The notes below the pieces were generated by a model. The model worked only from the letters and a program-made list of their open reading frames with translations, searched no databases and had not been told where the DNA came from. Made by a program: the position numbers and the translations under genes. Shown one piece after another: positions 37,164-46,361 of a DNA stretch of 64,000 nucleotides. Location: contig NZ_JAIUZY010000003.1 of NCBI RefSeq assembly GCF_020171625.1, forward strand, positions 186,001 to 250,000, given 5' to 3'. The stretch comes from Salipiger bermudensis (lineage in GTDB: Bacteria > Pseudomonadota > Alphaproteobacteria > Rhodobacterales > Rhodobacteraceae). The stretch's first letter is position 1. Every line of letters begins with the position of its first letter.

Positions 37164-38060
37164 ATGGCCCAGGCCCCCGCCACGCCCAAGCTGAAACGCG
37201 CAAGCCTGCGCCTCGCGGCCACCCTCGCCCCGTCGCTGGCCGCGCGGCTGTCGCCGGCGCCCTCGGAGCAGGCGGCGCTGGCGCTGAGGAGCGCGGCGCG
37301 CGGCACGCCCCGACCGAAAGCGGAGAAGGTGATCTTCCTCGTGCCGCTGGTCGGGCCGCATCACGTGGGCGACTGGCAGGCGGTGACCGAGCGGCTACAG
37401 CAGACCGTCGAGAGCTTTCGCCGGCAGAATGGCGCGTGGGAGGCGGTGATCTGCTGTCAGGAGCGCCCGCCCCTGCCCGACGATCCCCGGCTCAGCTGGC
37501 TGCCCTTTGACGATCCGACGCCGGGCAACGACAAGTGGCGCAAGCTGGCCGCGCTTTGCGACCACCTCGCCACGCGCGAGGGCGGCCCGGGCTATGTCAT
37601 GAGCTTCGATGCCGACGACCTGCTGCGCGACGGCACGGTGTCCGAAATGCTTGAGCGGCAGGAGGCCGGCTACCTCGTCGAGACCGGCTATGTCATGGAC
37701 CACGCCACCGGCGACGTCGCGCTGGCCGGTCCGCGCCGCCTGTCGATGCCCCTGCGCAAGCCGTTCTGGAAGCTCTGCGGCTCGTGCTCTGCGCTGCTGC
37801 ACGACCCCAGGCTAACCGAGAGCGCGGCCTTCCTGAGAGAGATGACCGCGCACGAGCACCGCATGTTTCCGTATCTGGCGGCGCTGGCCGGGCGCGACCT
37901 GTCGGCGCTGCGCCGGCCCTCGGTGCTCTACGTTCTCAATCACGGTGAGAACTTCGGCGCGCGGCGCGGGCGGGTCGGGTTCAAGACCCGCTTCGTGCAG
38001 CGCTTCCGCGTCGCTCCACGGGACTGGGCGGCGGCCCGGAGGCAATTCCCCGAGCCCTGA
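37164..38060 (+). CDS. Glycosyltransferase-2-like (GT-A) protein
   Basis: A 298-residue soluble protein with a GT-A-like core from about residue 54 (KVIFLVPLVGPHHVGDW). A metal-binding SFDADDLL motif lies at about 149-156, and a substrate-side stretch GYVMDHATGDVAL follows. The N-terminal 50 residues are basic and Ala-rich. AAGGA precedes the ATG. It lies 29 bases after the DUF2244 gene. The acceptor is unknown; a surface polysaccharide role is the usual guess. Confidence 0.7.
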   Translation: MAQAPATPKLKRASLRLAATLAPSLAARLSPAPSEQAALALRSAARGTPRPKAEKVIFLVPLVGPHHVGDWQAVTERLQQTVESFRRQNGAWEAVICCQERPPLPDDPRLSWLPFDDPTPGNDKWRKLAALCDHLATREGGPGYVMSFDADDLLRDGTVSEMLERQEAGYLVETGYVMDHATGDVALAGPRRLSMPLRKPFWKLCGSCSALLHDPRLTESAAFLREMTAHEHRMFPYLAALAGRDLSALRRPSVLYVLNHGENFGARRGRVGFKTRFVQRFRVAPRDWAAARRQFPEP

Positions 38061-38106
38061 GCAACAGTCCCGCCGCCAGCGCTCCTTTCGGAGAGGCCTT
38101 AGAAGA

Positions 38107-38574
38107 TCAGCCCGCCGCGGCGAGCCGGTCCTTGACCATCGGGCCCACGGCGCCGAAGTCCATCCGACCCTGGTAGCGCCCCTTGAGCACCCCCATCACG
38201 CGACCCATGTCGCGGATCGAGCTGGCGCCGACCTCGGCCATGGCCTCGTCGATGGCCTGCGAGATTTCCTCGTCGCTCATCGGCTTGGGGAGGAATTCCT
38301 CGATCACCTCGACTTCGGCCAGTTCCTGCTCCGCGAGGTCAAGCCGTCCGCCCTCCTCGTAGGTCCGCGCGCTTTCCTTGCGCTGTTTGACCATCTTCAC
38401 CAGCAGCGCCAGCAGTTCGGCCTCGTCGACCTTGGACTCGCCATCCGCGCTCCGAGCCGCGATGTCGCGATCCTTGAACGTGGCGTTGATAAGCCGCAGC
38501 GTCGACAGCCTGTCGCTCGCCCGGTCCTTCATCGCCTGCTTGGTCGCAGCCGAGATGCGTTCTCGCAATTGCAT
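38107..38574 (-). CDS. yqeY: GatB/YqeY-domain protein
   Basis: A 155-residue YqeY protein: MQLRERISAATKQAMKDRAS, the LSTLRLINATFKDRDI block, and the C-terminal MGRVMGVLKGRYQGRMDF helical tail. YqeY is related to the tail domain of GatB, which binds tRNA for amidation; its own function is not settled. Length and start are canonical. It is divergent from carA across about 200 bases. Confidence 0.88.
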   Translation of the reverse strand: MQLRERISAATKQAMKDRASDRLSTLRLINATFKDRDIAARSADGESKVDEAELLALLVKMVKQRKESARTYEEGGRLDLAEQELAEVEVIEEFLPKPMSDEEISQAIDEAMAEVGASSIRDMGRVMGVLKGRYQGRMDFGAVGPMVKDRLAAAG

Positions 38575-38770
38575 GGAAACGATTATCCCCGTTGACGTTT
38601 CAAGCGCCCAACCTACCGAAAGGCCCGGCGCAGCGCAACTCTGCGCGACCTACCGCCAAGCCATTGATTTACAACACATTCCGTTTTCAGGATAGCTCTT
38701 GACCCCAAGTCCCGCGCACCTTACCTAAGGCGCAATTTGCCGTCTGCCAGCTGCCAAGAGGAGTCGCGCC

Positions 38771-39910
38771 ATGCCGCCGATCGCCAAACCTACCGCCTGC
38801 CTCGCCCTTGCCGATGGCACGCTGTTCTACGGGCAGGGGTTCGGTGCCACCGGCCAGACCGAGGCCGAGCTCTGCTTCAACACGGCCATGAGCGGCTATC
38901 AGGAGATCATGACCGATCCGTCCTACGCGGGCCAGATCGTCACCTTCACCTTCCCGCATATCGGCAATGTCGGCGTGAACCCCGAGGATGACGAGACGCA
39001 GGATCCGGTGGCCGCGGGCATGGTGGTCAAGTGGATGCCGACGCAGTCGTCGAACTGGCGCGCGGTGCAGGAGCTTTCCGAGTGGCTGGCGTCGCGCGGG
39101 CGCATCGCCATCGGCGGCGTCGACACGCGGCGGCTGACCCGCGCCATCCGGCAATCCGGCGCGCCGCACGTGGCGCTGGCGCATGACCCCGACGGCAACT
39201 TCGACGTCGAGGCGCTGGTCAAGGCCGCGCGCGCCTTCCCGGGCCTGACCGGCGTGGATCTGGCCAAGGGCGTGACCTGCGCCCAGAGCTACCGCTGGAA
39301 CGAGATGCGGTGGGCCTGGCCCGAGGGCTACGCGCCGCAGACCGCGCCCAAGAAGAAGGTGGTCGCCATCGACTACGGCGCCAAGCGCAACATCCTGCGC
39401 TGCCTCGCCTCGGCCGGCTGCGACGTCACCGTGCTGCCTGCCAGCGCGACCAAGGACGAGGTGCTGGCGCACAATCCCGATGGCGTGTTCCTGTCGAACG
39501 GCCCCGGCGACCCCGCCGCGACCGGCGCTTATGCCGTGCCGATGATCAAGGGCATCCTCGACGATACCGACCTGCCGGTCTTCGGGATCTGCCTCGGCCA
39601 CCAGATGCTGGCGCTGGCGCTTGGCGGCAAGACCGTCAAGATGAACCACGGCCACCACGGCGCCAACCACCCGGTCAAGGAACTGCAAACCGGCAAGGTC
39701 GAGATCACCTCGATGAACCACGGCTTCGCGGTCGACGGCCAGTCGCTGCCCGACGGTGTGGTCGAGACCCATGTCTCGCTTTTCGATGGCTCTAACTGCG
39801 GCATACGCATGAGCGATCGGCCGGTGTTCTCGGTCCAGCACCACCCCGAAGCCAGCCCCGGCCCGCAGGACAGCTTCTACCTGTTCGAGCGCTTCGTTCA
39901 GGCGATGTGA
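38771..39910 (+). CDS. carA: Carbamoyl-phosphate synthase small (glutaminase) subunit CarA
   Basis: A 379-residue glutaminase subunit feeding ammonia to CarB for arginine and pyrimidine synthesis. The class-I amidotransferase nucleophile is Cys274 in GICLGHQML, and the His/Glu pair lies in QHHPEASPG near 355. The N-terminal domain has ELCFNTAMSGYQEIMTDPSY. The start at 38771 follows AGAGGAGTCGCGCC. carB is not adjacent. No coding gene lies between yqeY and carA. Confidence 0.96.
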   Translation: MPPIAKPTACLALADGTLFYGQGFGATGQTEAELCFNTAMSGYQEIMTDPSYAGQIVTFTFPHIGNVGVNPEDDETQDPVAAGMVVKWMPTQSSNWRAVQELSEWLASRGRIAIGGVDTRRLTRAIRQSGAPHVALAHDPDGNFDVEALVKAARAFPGLTGVDLAKGVTCAQSYRWNEMRWAWPEGYAPQTAPKKKVVAIDYGAKRNILRCLASAGCDVTVLPASATKDEVLAHNPDGVFLSNGPGDPAATGAYAVPMIKGILDDTDLPVFGICLGHQMLALALGGKTVKMNHGHHGANHPVKELQTGKVEITSMNHGFAVDGQSLPDGVVETHVSLFDGSNCGIRMSDRPVFSVQHHPEASPGPQDSFYLFERFVQAM

Positions 39911-40002
39911 TTGCGGCAAAATTTCGGCGCGCCGCGCCGGAATTAACCGACGCTTTACCATAAGTCTCCAGAACCCTTCCTGTTTCGGTACAGGAGGGGT
40001 TC

Positions 40003-41832
40003 ATGCCAGAGAGCAGACCGGTCTTCCGCTCGACCCGCTTGCCACGCGGGGCCGACGCCGTGGCGCCCGCGGCTTCGACCGGCGCCGGGCCGAGGCCGTT
40101 CTCGGTCGCGCCAGAGCGCGGAACGCAGTTTTCGGAAGCCCCCGCCCCGGTTTGGCGCGGTGCCGTTCCGCAACTCTCGCGCGACCAACGCCCGCCCGAT
40201 CCCGCCCTCGCCCCCCTGCTGCCGCCAGAGCTCTGCCTGCGCTACGCCGCCCTGCCGTGGAGGCGAGACGGCGACATCCTGTATCTCGCGACCGCACGAC
40301 CCGAGCGTTTCGACGCGGCGCGCGCCGCCCTTCCCCCGGGGTGTGGCGAGGTGGCCATGGCCACCGCATCTCTCGCCGACATCCATGCCGAGATCGCCGC
40401 CCGCCATGGCCCCGCGCTGGCCCGCGACGCCGAAACCCGTCTGCCCCCGGAGCTGAGCTGTCGCGATCTGAACCGGCTCACACCGCGTCGGGCGCTTGTC
40501 GGTGGCGGCTTTGCGCTGACCGGGCTGACCACCCTCGCCCTCGCCCCCGCGGTCTTCTTCGTCGCTGCGGCCTCGCTTGCCATCGCGGTGCTGCTGCTGG
40601 CCCAGATCACCCGCCTTGCCGCGCTACTCGCCAGCCGCCACCCGGCGCCGGACGCAGCCCCGCGGGCCGCGCGTCTGCCGCGCATCTCGCTGCTGGTGCC
40701 GCTCTTTCGCGAGGAGCGCATCGCGGCGGCGCTGCTCGACAGGCTCTCAAGGCTCGACTATCCGCGCAACCGGCTCGAGGTGCTGCTGCTGCTCGAGGCC
40801 GGCGACGACACCACGCGGGCAGCGCTCTCGGCCATCCGACTGCCTCCCTGGATGCGGGTGATCGAGGTGCCGACCGGGCCGATCGCCACCAAGCCGAGGG
40901 CGCTGAACTACGGCCTGAGCTTCGCCCGGGGCGATATCGTGGGGATCTACGATGCCGAGGACTCGCCCGCCCCCGACCAGCTTCTCAGGGTGGCCGGACA
41001 TTTCAGCCGCGCCCCGCCCGAGACCGCCTGCCTTCAGGGCATCCTCGATTTCTACAACCCCCACGCCAACTGGCTGTCCCGCTGCTTCACCATCGAATAC
41101 GCCACGTGGTTCCGCCTCGTGCTTCCGGGGCTCGCCCGGCTCGGCTGCCCCATTCCGCTCGGCGGCACCACCGTGTTCTTCCGCCGCGGCGCGCTCGACC
41201 GGGTCGGCGGCTGGGACGCCCACAACGTCACCGAGGACGCCGACCTCGGCATTCGGCTCGCCCGCTTCGGCTATGTCACGGACCTCGTGCCGCTGGTCAC
41301 CCGCGAGGAAGCCAACAACCGGGCATGGCCGTGGATCCGGCAGCGGTCGCGCTGGCTCAAAGGCTACATGATCACCTGGCTGGTGCACAGCCGGAGGCCG
41401 CTGGTGCTGCTGCGCAACCTCGGCGCGTGGCGGTTCCTCGCGATGCAGATCCTGTTCCTCACCACGATCCTGCAGTTCCTGCTCGCCCCCGCGCTCTGGA
41501 GCTTCTGGCTGCTGCTGCTCGGCTGGCAGCCCGCCGCGCTCGCCGGCCTCGATGGACCCCAGACGCAGACGCTGTTCGGAGGCTTCCTCGTCGCCGAGGC
41601 GATCTCGCTGACCGTCAGCGTCGCCGCGGTCGCACGCAGCCCCCACCGGGGCCTGCTGCCCTGGGTGCCGACGCTGTTTCTGTATTTCCCGCTGGCCACG
41701 GTGGCGATCTACAAGGCGCTGTTCGAGCTCGTCACCCGCCCGTTCTATTGGGACAAGACGATGCACGGCCACTCCGCCCCGGACCACGACGGCGCCGACC
41801 TGCCCGAGCGCACCCCGCGAGGAATGCCCTAG
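40003..41832 (+). CDS. Membrane GT2 glycosyltransferase with GspE N-terminal-like domain
   Basis: A 609-residue protein with three parts. Residues about 62-135 resemble the N-terminal domain of GspE-type ATPases (MshEN): LLPPELCLRYAALPWRRDGD, ILYLATARPE. A hydrophobic hairpin at about 165-205 follows. Then comes a GT2 domain of the processive type: ISLLVPLFREERI, DAED at 317-320, TEDADLGIRL at 410-419 and QRSRWLKG at 447-454, then several membrane segments. The AGGAGG-like CAGGAGGGG site supports the ATG at 40003. Its stop overlaps the convergent GntR gene by 4 bases. Confidence 0.82.
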   Translation: MPESRPVFRSTRLPRGADAVAPAASTGAGPRPFSVAPERGTQFSEAPAPVWRGAVPQLSRDQRPPDPALAPLLPPELCLRYAALPWRRDGDILYLATARPERFDAARAALPPGCGEVAMATASLADIHAEIAARHGPALARDAETRLPPELSCRDLNRLTPRRALVGGGFALTGLTTLALAPAVFFVAAASLAIAVLLLAQITRLAALLASRHPAPDAAPRAARLPRISLLVPLFREERIAAALLDRLSRLDYPRNRLEVLLLLEAGDDTTRAALSAIRLPPWMRVIEVPTGPIATKPRALNYGLSFARGDIVGIYDAEDSPAPDQLLRVAGHFSRAPPETACLQGILDFYNPHANWLSRCFTIEYATWFRLVLPGLARLGCPIPLGGTTVFFRRGALDRVGGWDAHNVTEDADLGIRLARFGYVTDLVPLVTREEANNRAWPWIRQRSRWLKGYMITWLVHSRRPLVLLRNLGAWRFLAMQILFLTTILQFLLAPALWSFWLLLLGWQPAALAGLDGPQTQTLFGGFLVAEAISLTVSVAAVARSPHRGLLPWVPTLFLYFPLATVAIYKALFELVTRPFYWDKTMHGHSAPDHDGADLPERTPRGMP

Positions 41833-42473
41833 TCGATCTTGTGACTGTCGAGCTTGAGCCGCGTCACGAAGGCCACCGAGATGTGGTCGCGCAGCGCCTT
41901 GTAGGCGGCATCTTCATCACGCCGCGAGATCGCATCGACGATGGCCTTGTGCTCGGCCAGAGCGATCTCGCCCCGGCCCTGCGCCGCGAGCGAGGTGGTC
42001 GCCATCAGCGCCATGGAGCGGTGCACGAGATCAAGCTGCTGCACGAGAAAGCGGTTGTGCGACGCGAGATGGATCCGCTTGTGAAAGCGCCGGTTGGCCC
42101 GGGCCAGCACCGAGGGATCGTCGAGCAGCGCCCGGTCCTCGCTGACCATGTCGCGCATCACCTGGATTTCTTCCTCGGTGGCGTGGCGCGCGGCCAGCCG
42201 CGCCGCCAGCCCCTCGAGCTCGGTGCGCACCACGTAGAGCTCGGCCATCTGGTTGTGATCGAGCGAGGCAACGATCAGCGACCGCCCGTCGCGCGCCAGC
42301 AGAGACTGCGTCTCGAGCCGCTGCAGCGCCTCGCGGATCGGCGTACGAGACACCCCGAAACGCTCGGCCAGCTCGCTCTCGACGAGGCGGTCTCCGGGGC
42401 GGTAGACGCCGGAATCGATGGCCTCGAGGATCAGCGTGTAGGCGTCCTTGTTCGGGGTGCGGATCTGGGTCAT
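41829..42473 (-). CDS. GntR-family transcriptional regulator (FadR/FCD subgroup)
   Basis: A 214-residue regulator. The winged helix (about 10-75) has RPGDRLVESELAERFGVSRT and REALQRLETQSLL. The effector domain is of the FCD type (MAELYVVRTELEGLAARLAA, FHKRIHLASHNRF), which usually binds a metal and a small carboxylate. It is divergent from the HAD gene by 99 bases and might control it. The target is not known. Confidence 0.88.
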   Translation of the reverse strand: MTQIRTPNKDAYTLILEAIDSGVYRPGDRLVESELAERFGVSRTPIREALQRLETQSLLARDGRSLIVASLDHNQMAELYVVRTELEGLAARLAARHATEEEIQVMRDMVSEDRALLDDPSVLARANRRFHKRIHLASHNRFLVQQLDLVHRSMALMATTSLAAQGRGEIALAEHKAIVDAISRRDEDAAYKALRDHISVAFVTRLKLDSHKID

Positions 42474-42572
42474 GCAAGTCTCCTCGGGGGGTTGCGCGAC
42501 GATAGCGCCATCAGGCCGCCGGGATCAATGCGCCCATTGCCGCGCTGCCGCGGCGGGATTAGGATCATGGCC

Positions 42573-43217
42573 ATGGTGAAACAGCATTTTTCTCACGTGC
42601 GTCACTGGGTCTTCGACCTCGACAACACGCTCTACCCGCCCGCGGCCCGGCTCTTCGACCAGATCGAGCGCAAGATGACCGATTTCGTCATGCGCATCAC
42701 CGGCGCCGATCACGGCGAGGCCGACACCCTGCGCAAGACCTACTGGCACCTGCACGGCACCACGCTGGCCGGGCTGATGGCCGAGCACAAGATCGATCCC
42801 GAGGCCTATCTCGAGGAGGTGCACGACATCACCTTCGATGCGCTCACCCCCGATCCGCATCTAGCCGAGCTGATCACCGCGCTGCCCGGTCGCAAGATCG
42901 TCTACACCAATGGCAGCGCCCCCTACGCGGCGCAGGTGCTGCGCGCGCGCGGGCTGGATGCGGCCTTCGACGCGATCTACGGGGTCGAGCACGCCGGCTA
43001 CCGCCCCAAGCCGGAGGAAGGCGCCTTCCGCGCCGTCTTCGCGCTCGACGGCACCGATCCCACGCAGGCCGCGATGTTCGAGGATGACCCGCGCAACCTC
43101 GCCGCGCCGCACGCCATGGGGATGCGCACCGTGCACGTGGCCCCCGAGCGCGGCGTGGGCGATCACATCCAGCACCACACGGACGATCTCGGCAGCTTCC
43201 TGCGCGGCCTGCGCTGA
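42573..43217 (+). CDS. HAD-family phosphatase, pyrimidine 5'-nucleotidase type
   Basis: A 214-residue HAD hydrolase. Motif I is HWVFDLDNTLYPP with Asp15 (nucleophile) and Asp17; motif II is IVYTNGSAPY; the Lys of motif III is in YRPKPEEGAF; motif IV is AAMFEDDPRN. The C1 cap and sequence resemble SDT1-type pyrimidine 5'-nucleotidases. A start two codons upstream (42567) is possible; 42573 has better AGGA spacing. Confidence 0.85.
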   Translation: MVKQHFSHVRHWVFDLDNTLYPPAARLFDQIERKMTDFVMRITGADHGEADTLRKTYWHLHGTTLAGLMAEHKIDPEAYLEEVHDITFDALTPDPHLAELITALPGRKIVYTNGSAPYAAQVLRARGLDAAFDAIYGVEHAGYRPKPEEGAFRAVFALDGTDPTQAAMFEDDPRNLAAPHAMGMRTVHVAPERGVGDHIQHHTDDLGSFLRGLR

Positions 43218-43374
43218 GCTGTCGCGCATCTTGCCCGCTCGCCCGAGCGCGCAGGGTGCGACATTTCGTGCCTGCGGCAATTCTGCCAGATGCCCTGCGG
43301 CCTGAGGCCCCTTATCTCCCCTGCACACCCGCCGCCCCCGGGCGGTGCCGCGACACCCGCTAGGAGATCTCAGC

Positions 43375-43593
43375 ATGACCATGGCCACCGCCGCCGACAC
43401 CGCCCTCACCGCTTCCCAAACCCGCCGCGAGGGACCCAGCCTCGAGGCCAAGCTCTATGCCGGCATCGCCCTGTTCCTCGCGCTGGTGATCGCCGCGACC
43501 GTCACCTGGGGCGCCGTCGGTCTCGCCATGTCGGCGCTGGCCTGCGTGCCGGTCTGCTACGGCGCGATCCTGCTGATCACCATAGGCAAGTAA
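43375..43593 (+). CDS. Small membrane protein (two segments)
   Basis: A 72-residue hydrophobic protein of unknown function. Two predicted membrane segments: AGIALFLALVIAATVTWGAV and LAMSALACVPVCYGAILLIT. The N-terminal 25 residues are polar. TAGGAGATCTCAGC precedes the ATG at 43375-43377. It sits between the HAD gene and the ubiH-like gene on the same strand. Confidence 0.72.
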   Translation: MTMATAADTALTASQTRREGPSLEAKLYAGIALFLALVIAATVTWGAVGLAMSALACVPVCYGAILLITIGK

Positions 43594-43649
43594 GGCACAT
43601 GGCCTCCGGCGCCGGCCTGCCCTAGATAGAGAGGCAAAGGAGAGCGGCC

Positions 43650-44843
43650 ATGGATTACGACATTCTCATCTCGGGCGGCGGCATCGCGGGTCTGACCGCG
43701 GCCGCCGCCTTCGGCTCCGCCGGGTTCTCGGTGCTGTGCGTCGACCCGGCCCCGCCGGTGACCGAGCGCGAGGCCGCGGGCGCCGACCTGCGCACCACCG
43801 CCTTCCTGCAGCCGGCACGGGATTTCCTCGACCAGTGCGGCCTCTGGGCCCGGCTCGAGAGCCACGCCATGCCGCTGCAGGTCATGCGCATCATCGATGC
43901 CGGCGGTGAGCGTCCCGAGCCGCGCGTCACCCGCGATTTCGACGCCGAGGACATCTCCGAGCGGCCGTTCGGGTGGAACCTGCCCAACTGGCTGCTGCGG
44001 CGCGAGATCTCGGCGCACCTGCACGAGATGCCAGGGGTGGACTTCCGCCCCGGCACCGGCACCACCACGCTCTTCACCCGCGAGGCCGGCGCCCGTGTCG
44101 GGCTCTCCGATGGCACCCACGCCAATGTGCGCCTGGTGATCGCCGCCGACGGGCGCAACTCGCCGATGCGCCGCGCCGCCGGGATCGGGGTCAGGACCAC
44201 GCGGTTCGGCCAGAAGGCGCTTGCCTTCGCGGTGACCCACCCGATCCCGCATGGCAACGTCTCGACCGAGATTCACCGCACCGGCGGGCCGTTCACCCTC
44301 GTGCCGCTGCCAGACCTCGACGGCCAGCCCTCCTCGGCGGTGGTCTGGATGGAGGAAGGCCCGAAGGCAGAGGCGCTGTTCAAGCTCGACACGCCCGCGC
44401 TCGAGGCCGCGATGTCGGAACGCTCCTGCCACATTCTGGGGCCGCTGACGCTGGCCTCGCAGCGCACGCTCTGGCCGATCATCGCCCAGCACGCCGAGCG
44501 CCTCGCGGGGGAACGGCTGGCGTTGGTGGCCGAGGCCGCGCATGTGGTGCCGCCGATCGGCGCGCAGGGGCTCAACATGTCCCTCAACGACCTGCGCGCG
44601 CTGCACGCGCTCGCCCTCGAGGCGCCCGAGCGGCTTGGCGACCGGCAGATGCTCGAGCGCTACCACCGCCAGCGCATCCTCGACATCCGCGCCCGGGTGG
44701 CCGGCATCACGCTGCTCAACCGCACGTCGATGCTGTCGGCGCCGCCGCTGCGCGACGCCCGCGCCAAGGCGCTCGACGCCTTCTACGGCATCGCGCCGGT
44801 GCGCCGCACACTGATGCAGCTGGGGCTCGGCACCCGAACCTGA
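43650..44843 (+). CDS. ubiH: UbiH/COQ6-family FAD monooxygenase
   Basis: A 397-residue flavoprotein hydroxylase of ubiquinone biosynthesis. The FAD-binding start is ILISGGGIAGLTAAAAFGSA. The second FAD/NAD motif is VIAADGRNSPMRRAAGI, and the late GD-type motif is AEAAHVVPPIGAQGLNMSLND. UbiH, UbiF, UbiI and UbiL are hard to separate by motif alone, so the ring position hydroxylated is uncertain. AAAGGAGAGCGGCC precedes the ATG. A terminator within repeat copy B follows. Confidence 0.86.
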   Translation: MDYDILISGGGIAGLTAAAAFGSAGFSVLCVDPAPPVTEREAAGADLRTTAFLQPARDFLDQCGLWARLESHAMPLQVMRIIDAGGERPEPRVTRDFDAEDISERPFGWNLPNWLLRREISAHLHEMPGVDFRPGTGTTTLFTREAGARVGLSDGTHANVRLVIAADGRNSPMRRAAGIGVRTTRFGQKALAFAVTHPIPHGNVSTEIHRTGGPFTLVPLPDLDGQPSSAVVWMEEGPKAEALFKLDTPALEAAMSERSCHILGPLTLASQRTLWPIIAQHAERLAGERLALVAEAAHVVPPIGAQGLNMSLNDLRALHALALEAPERLGDRQMLERYHRQRILDIRARVAGITLLNRTSMLSAPPLRDARAKALDAFYGIAPVRRTLMQLGLGTRT

Positions 44844-44910
44844 GCCGCGCCCCGGGCTCGTGTCCCCCGCCGTGCCCTTGCCAGAGATCCCGCCGACGGC
44901 ACGGTCCGGC

Positions 44911-45015
44911 CTGCCTCCGGCGGGAGTATTTTCGACGAAGAGAAGCCAGGGGCGCGGCGCTCATGGCTTCTTTGGTTCGAAAATACCTCGGGGGTGAATT
45001 GGCGCGCAGCGCGAA
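44911..45015. repeat. Dispersed palindromic repeat, paired copy B
   Basis: A head-to-head pair like copy A. The left unit starts CTGCCTCCGGCGGG; its arm (44925-44945, AGTATTTTCGACGAAGAGAA...) pairs with the right arm (about 44967-44988, CTTCTTTGGTTCGAAAATAC...). Where copy A has TTTTTG facing CAAAAA, copy B has TTTTCG facing CGAAAA, so both arms changed together. A TTGGCGCG/CGCGAA hairpin follows, and a last GC hairpin is listed as a terminator. Confidence 0.75.
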
Positions 45016-45044
45016 GAGGGGGCAGCGCCCCCTCCTTTTTTTTC
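45016..45044 (+). terminator. Terminator at the end of repeat copy B, downstream of ubiH
   Basis: AGGGGGC (45017-45023) pairs with GCCCCCT (45027-45033) around AGC and is followed by CCTTTTTTTTTC. It shows that the repeat's terminal hairpin can act as an intrinsic terminator in this copy. Confidence 0.85.
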
Positions 45045-45108
45045 ATAGAGGCGCACCTTCAATCCGACAGGCGACAGGCGACAGCCCCCCGTCCTGCGGA
45101 AGTGCCAG

Positions 45109-46233
45109 TCAGACGACCTCGTCGAGCACCGCCTCCAGCCGGGCCACGGTGCCGTCGACATCGGCCAACTTGTCGAGCCCGAAAAGCCCGAGGCGGAAGG
45201 TCGAGAACGTGGCAGGCTCGTCGCATTGCAGCGGAACGCCGGCGGCGATCTGGGCGCCTTTCTCGGCGAATGCCCGACCGGTCTTGATCTCCGGATCGGC
45301 GGTATAGCTCACCACCACGCCGGGCGCGGCGAAGCCCTCGGCGGCGACCGAGGCGATGCCACGCGCGGCCAGCGCCGCGCGCACCTTGTCGCCCAGCGCC
45401 CACTGCGCGGCCTTGGCGGCCTCGAAGCCCATTTCCCGGGTCTCGATCATCGCGTCGCGGAACATCTTCAGCCCATCGGTCGGAAGGGTGGCGTGATAGG
45501 CGTGGCCCCCGGCCTCGTAGGCGGCCATGATCTCGCGCCATTTCTTGAGGTCCATGGCGAAGGAATTCGCGGTGGTCTCCTCCATCCGCTCCAGCGCCCG
45601 CTGCGACAGCATGACAAGCCCGGCGCAGGGCGTGGCCGACCAGCCCTTCTGCGGCGCCGAGATCAGCACATCGACGCCGGTCTCGGCCATGTCGACCCAG
45701 ACGCAGCCGGAGGCGATGCAGTCCAGCACCATCAGCGCGCCGACCTCGTGGGCGGCCTCGGCCATGGCGCGGATGTAATCGTCGGGCAGGATGATGCCGG
45801 CGCTGGTTTCCACGTGCGGCGCAAAAACGATCTGCGGCGCCTCGCGGCGGATCGCCTCGACCACCTCCTCGATCGGCGCGGGCGCGAACGGGGCCGTGGG
45901 CGCGTTGCCGGTCTGGCGCGCCTTCATCACCGTGACCTCGCCGCCGAAGCCGCCCGCGTCGAAGATCTGCGACCAGCGGAACGAGAACCACCCGTTGCGC
46001 ACCACCAGCGCCTTGGCGCCCTGCCCGAACTGGCGCGCCACCGCTTCCATGCCGAAGGTGCCGCCGCCCGGCACCAGCGCCACGCCCTCGGCGCCGTAGA
46101 CCTCGCGCAGCATCGACGAGATGTCGCGCATCACCTGCTGGAAGTCGGCGGACATGTGGTTGAGTGAGCGGTCGGTGAAGACGACCGAGAATTCCTCGAG
46201 CCCATTGGGATCGACATCATCGCGCAGCGGCAT
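45109..46233 (-). CDS. Class V PLP-dependent aminotransferase
   Basis: A 374-residue cytosolic enzyme of fold type I. The PLP-lysine is Lys196 in ISAPQKGWSATP; the PLP-Asp is in MVLDCIASG; PHVETSAGIILPDDYI is the class V substrate block. Family members include alanine- and serine-glyoxylate and aspartate-glyoxylate transaminases, and the exact substrates cannot be read from the sequence. The other genes of the beta-hydroxyaspartate cycle are not nearby. The start MPLRDDVDPN is at 46231-46233. Confidence 0.85.
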   Translation of the reverse strand: MPLRDDVDPNGLEEFSVVFTDRSLNHMSADFQQVMRDISSMLREVYGAEGVALVPGGGTFGMEAVARQFGQGAKALVVRNGWFSFRWSQIFDAGGFGGEVTVMKARQTGNAPTAPFAPAPIEEVVEAIRREAPQIVFAPHVETSAGIILPDDYIRAMAEAAHEVGALMVLDCIASGCVWVDMAETGVDVLISAPQKGWSATPCAGLVMLSQRALERMEETTANSFAMDLKKWREIMAAYEAGGHAYHATLPTDGLKMFRDAMIETREMGFEAAKAAQWALGDKVRAALAARGIASVAAEGFAAPGVVVSYTADPEIKTGRAFAEKGAQIAAGVPLQCDEPATFSTFRLGLFGLDKLADVDGTVARLEAVLDEVV

Positions 46234-46361
46234 GGCAAGCTCCTGTCTGTTTGCCCCTCGATACCCCATCGCGCCGCAAACGCAACGCCTCCGAAGGGCG
46301 GCATGGCGGGACGGCGGGCGGGGCGATTGCCGCAGGCGAGCGCCGTCCCGCCTCCCGACGA

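Noticed and set aside
40152-43217. A 1021-codon plus-strand frame spanning the GT2, GntR and HAD genes
   Set aside because: Only its last 215 codons (HAD phosphatase) are real. The earlier part is an off-frame reading of the GT2 gene and antisense of the GntR gene.
45109-46233. The class V aminotransferase as BhcA of the beta-hydroxyaspartate cycle
   Set aside because: The fold fits, but the other bhc genes and the regulator are absent from the neighbourhood, so the specific name is not justified.
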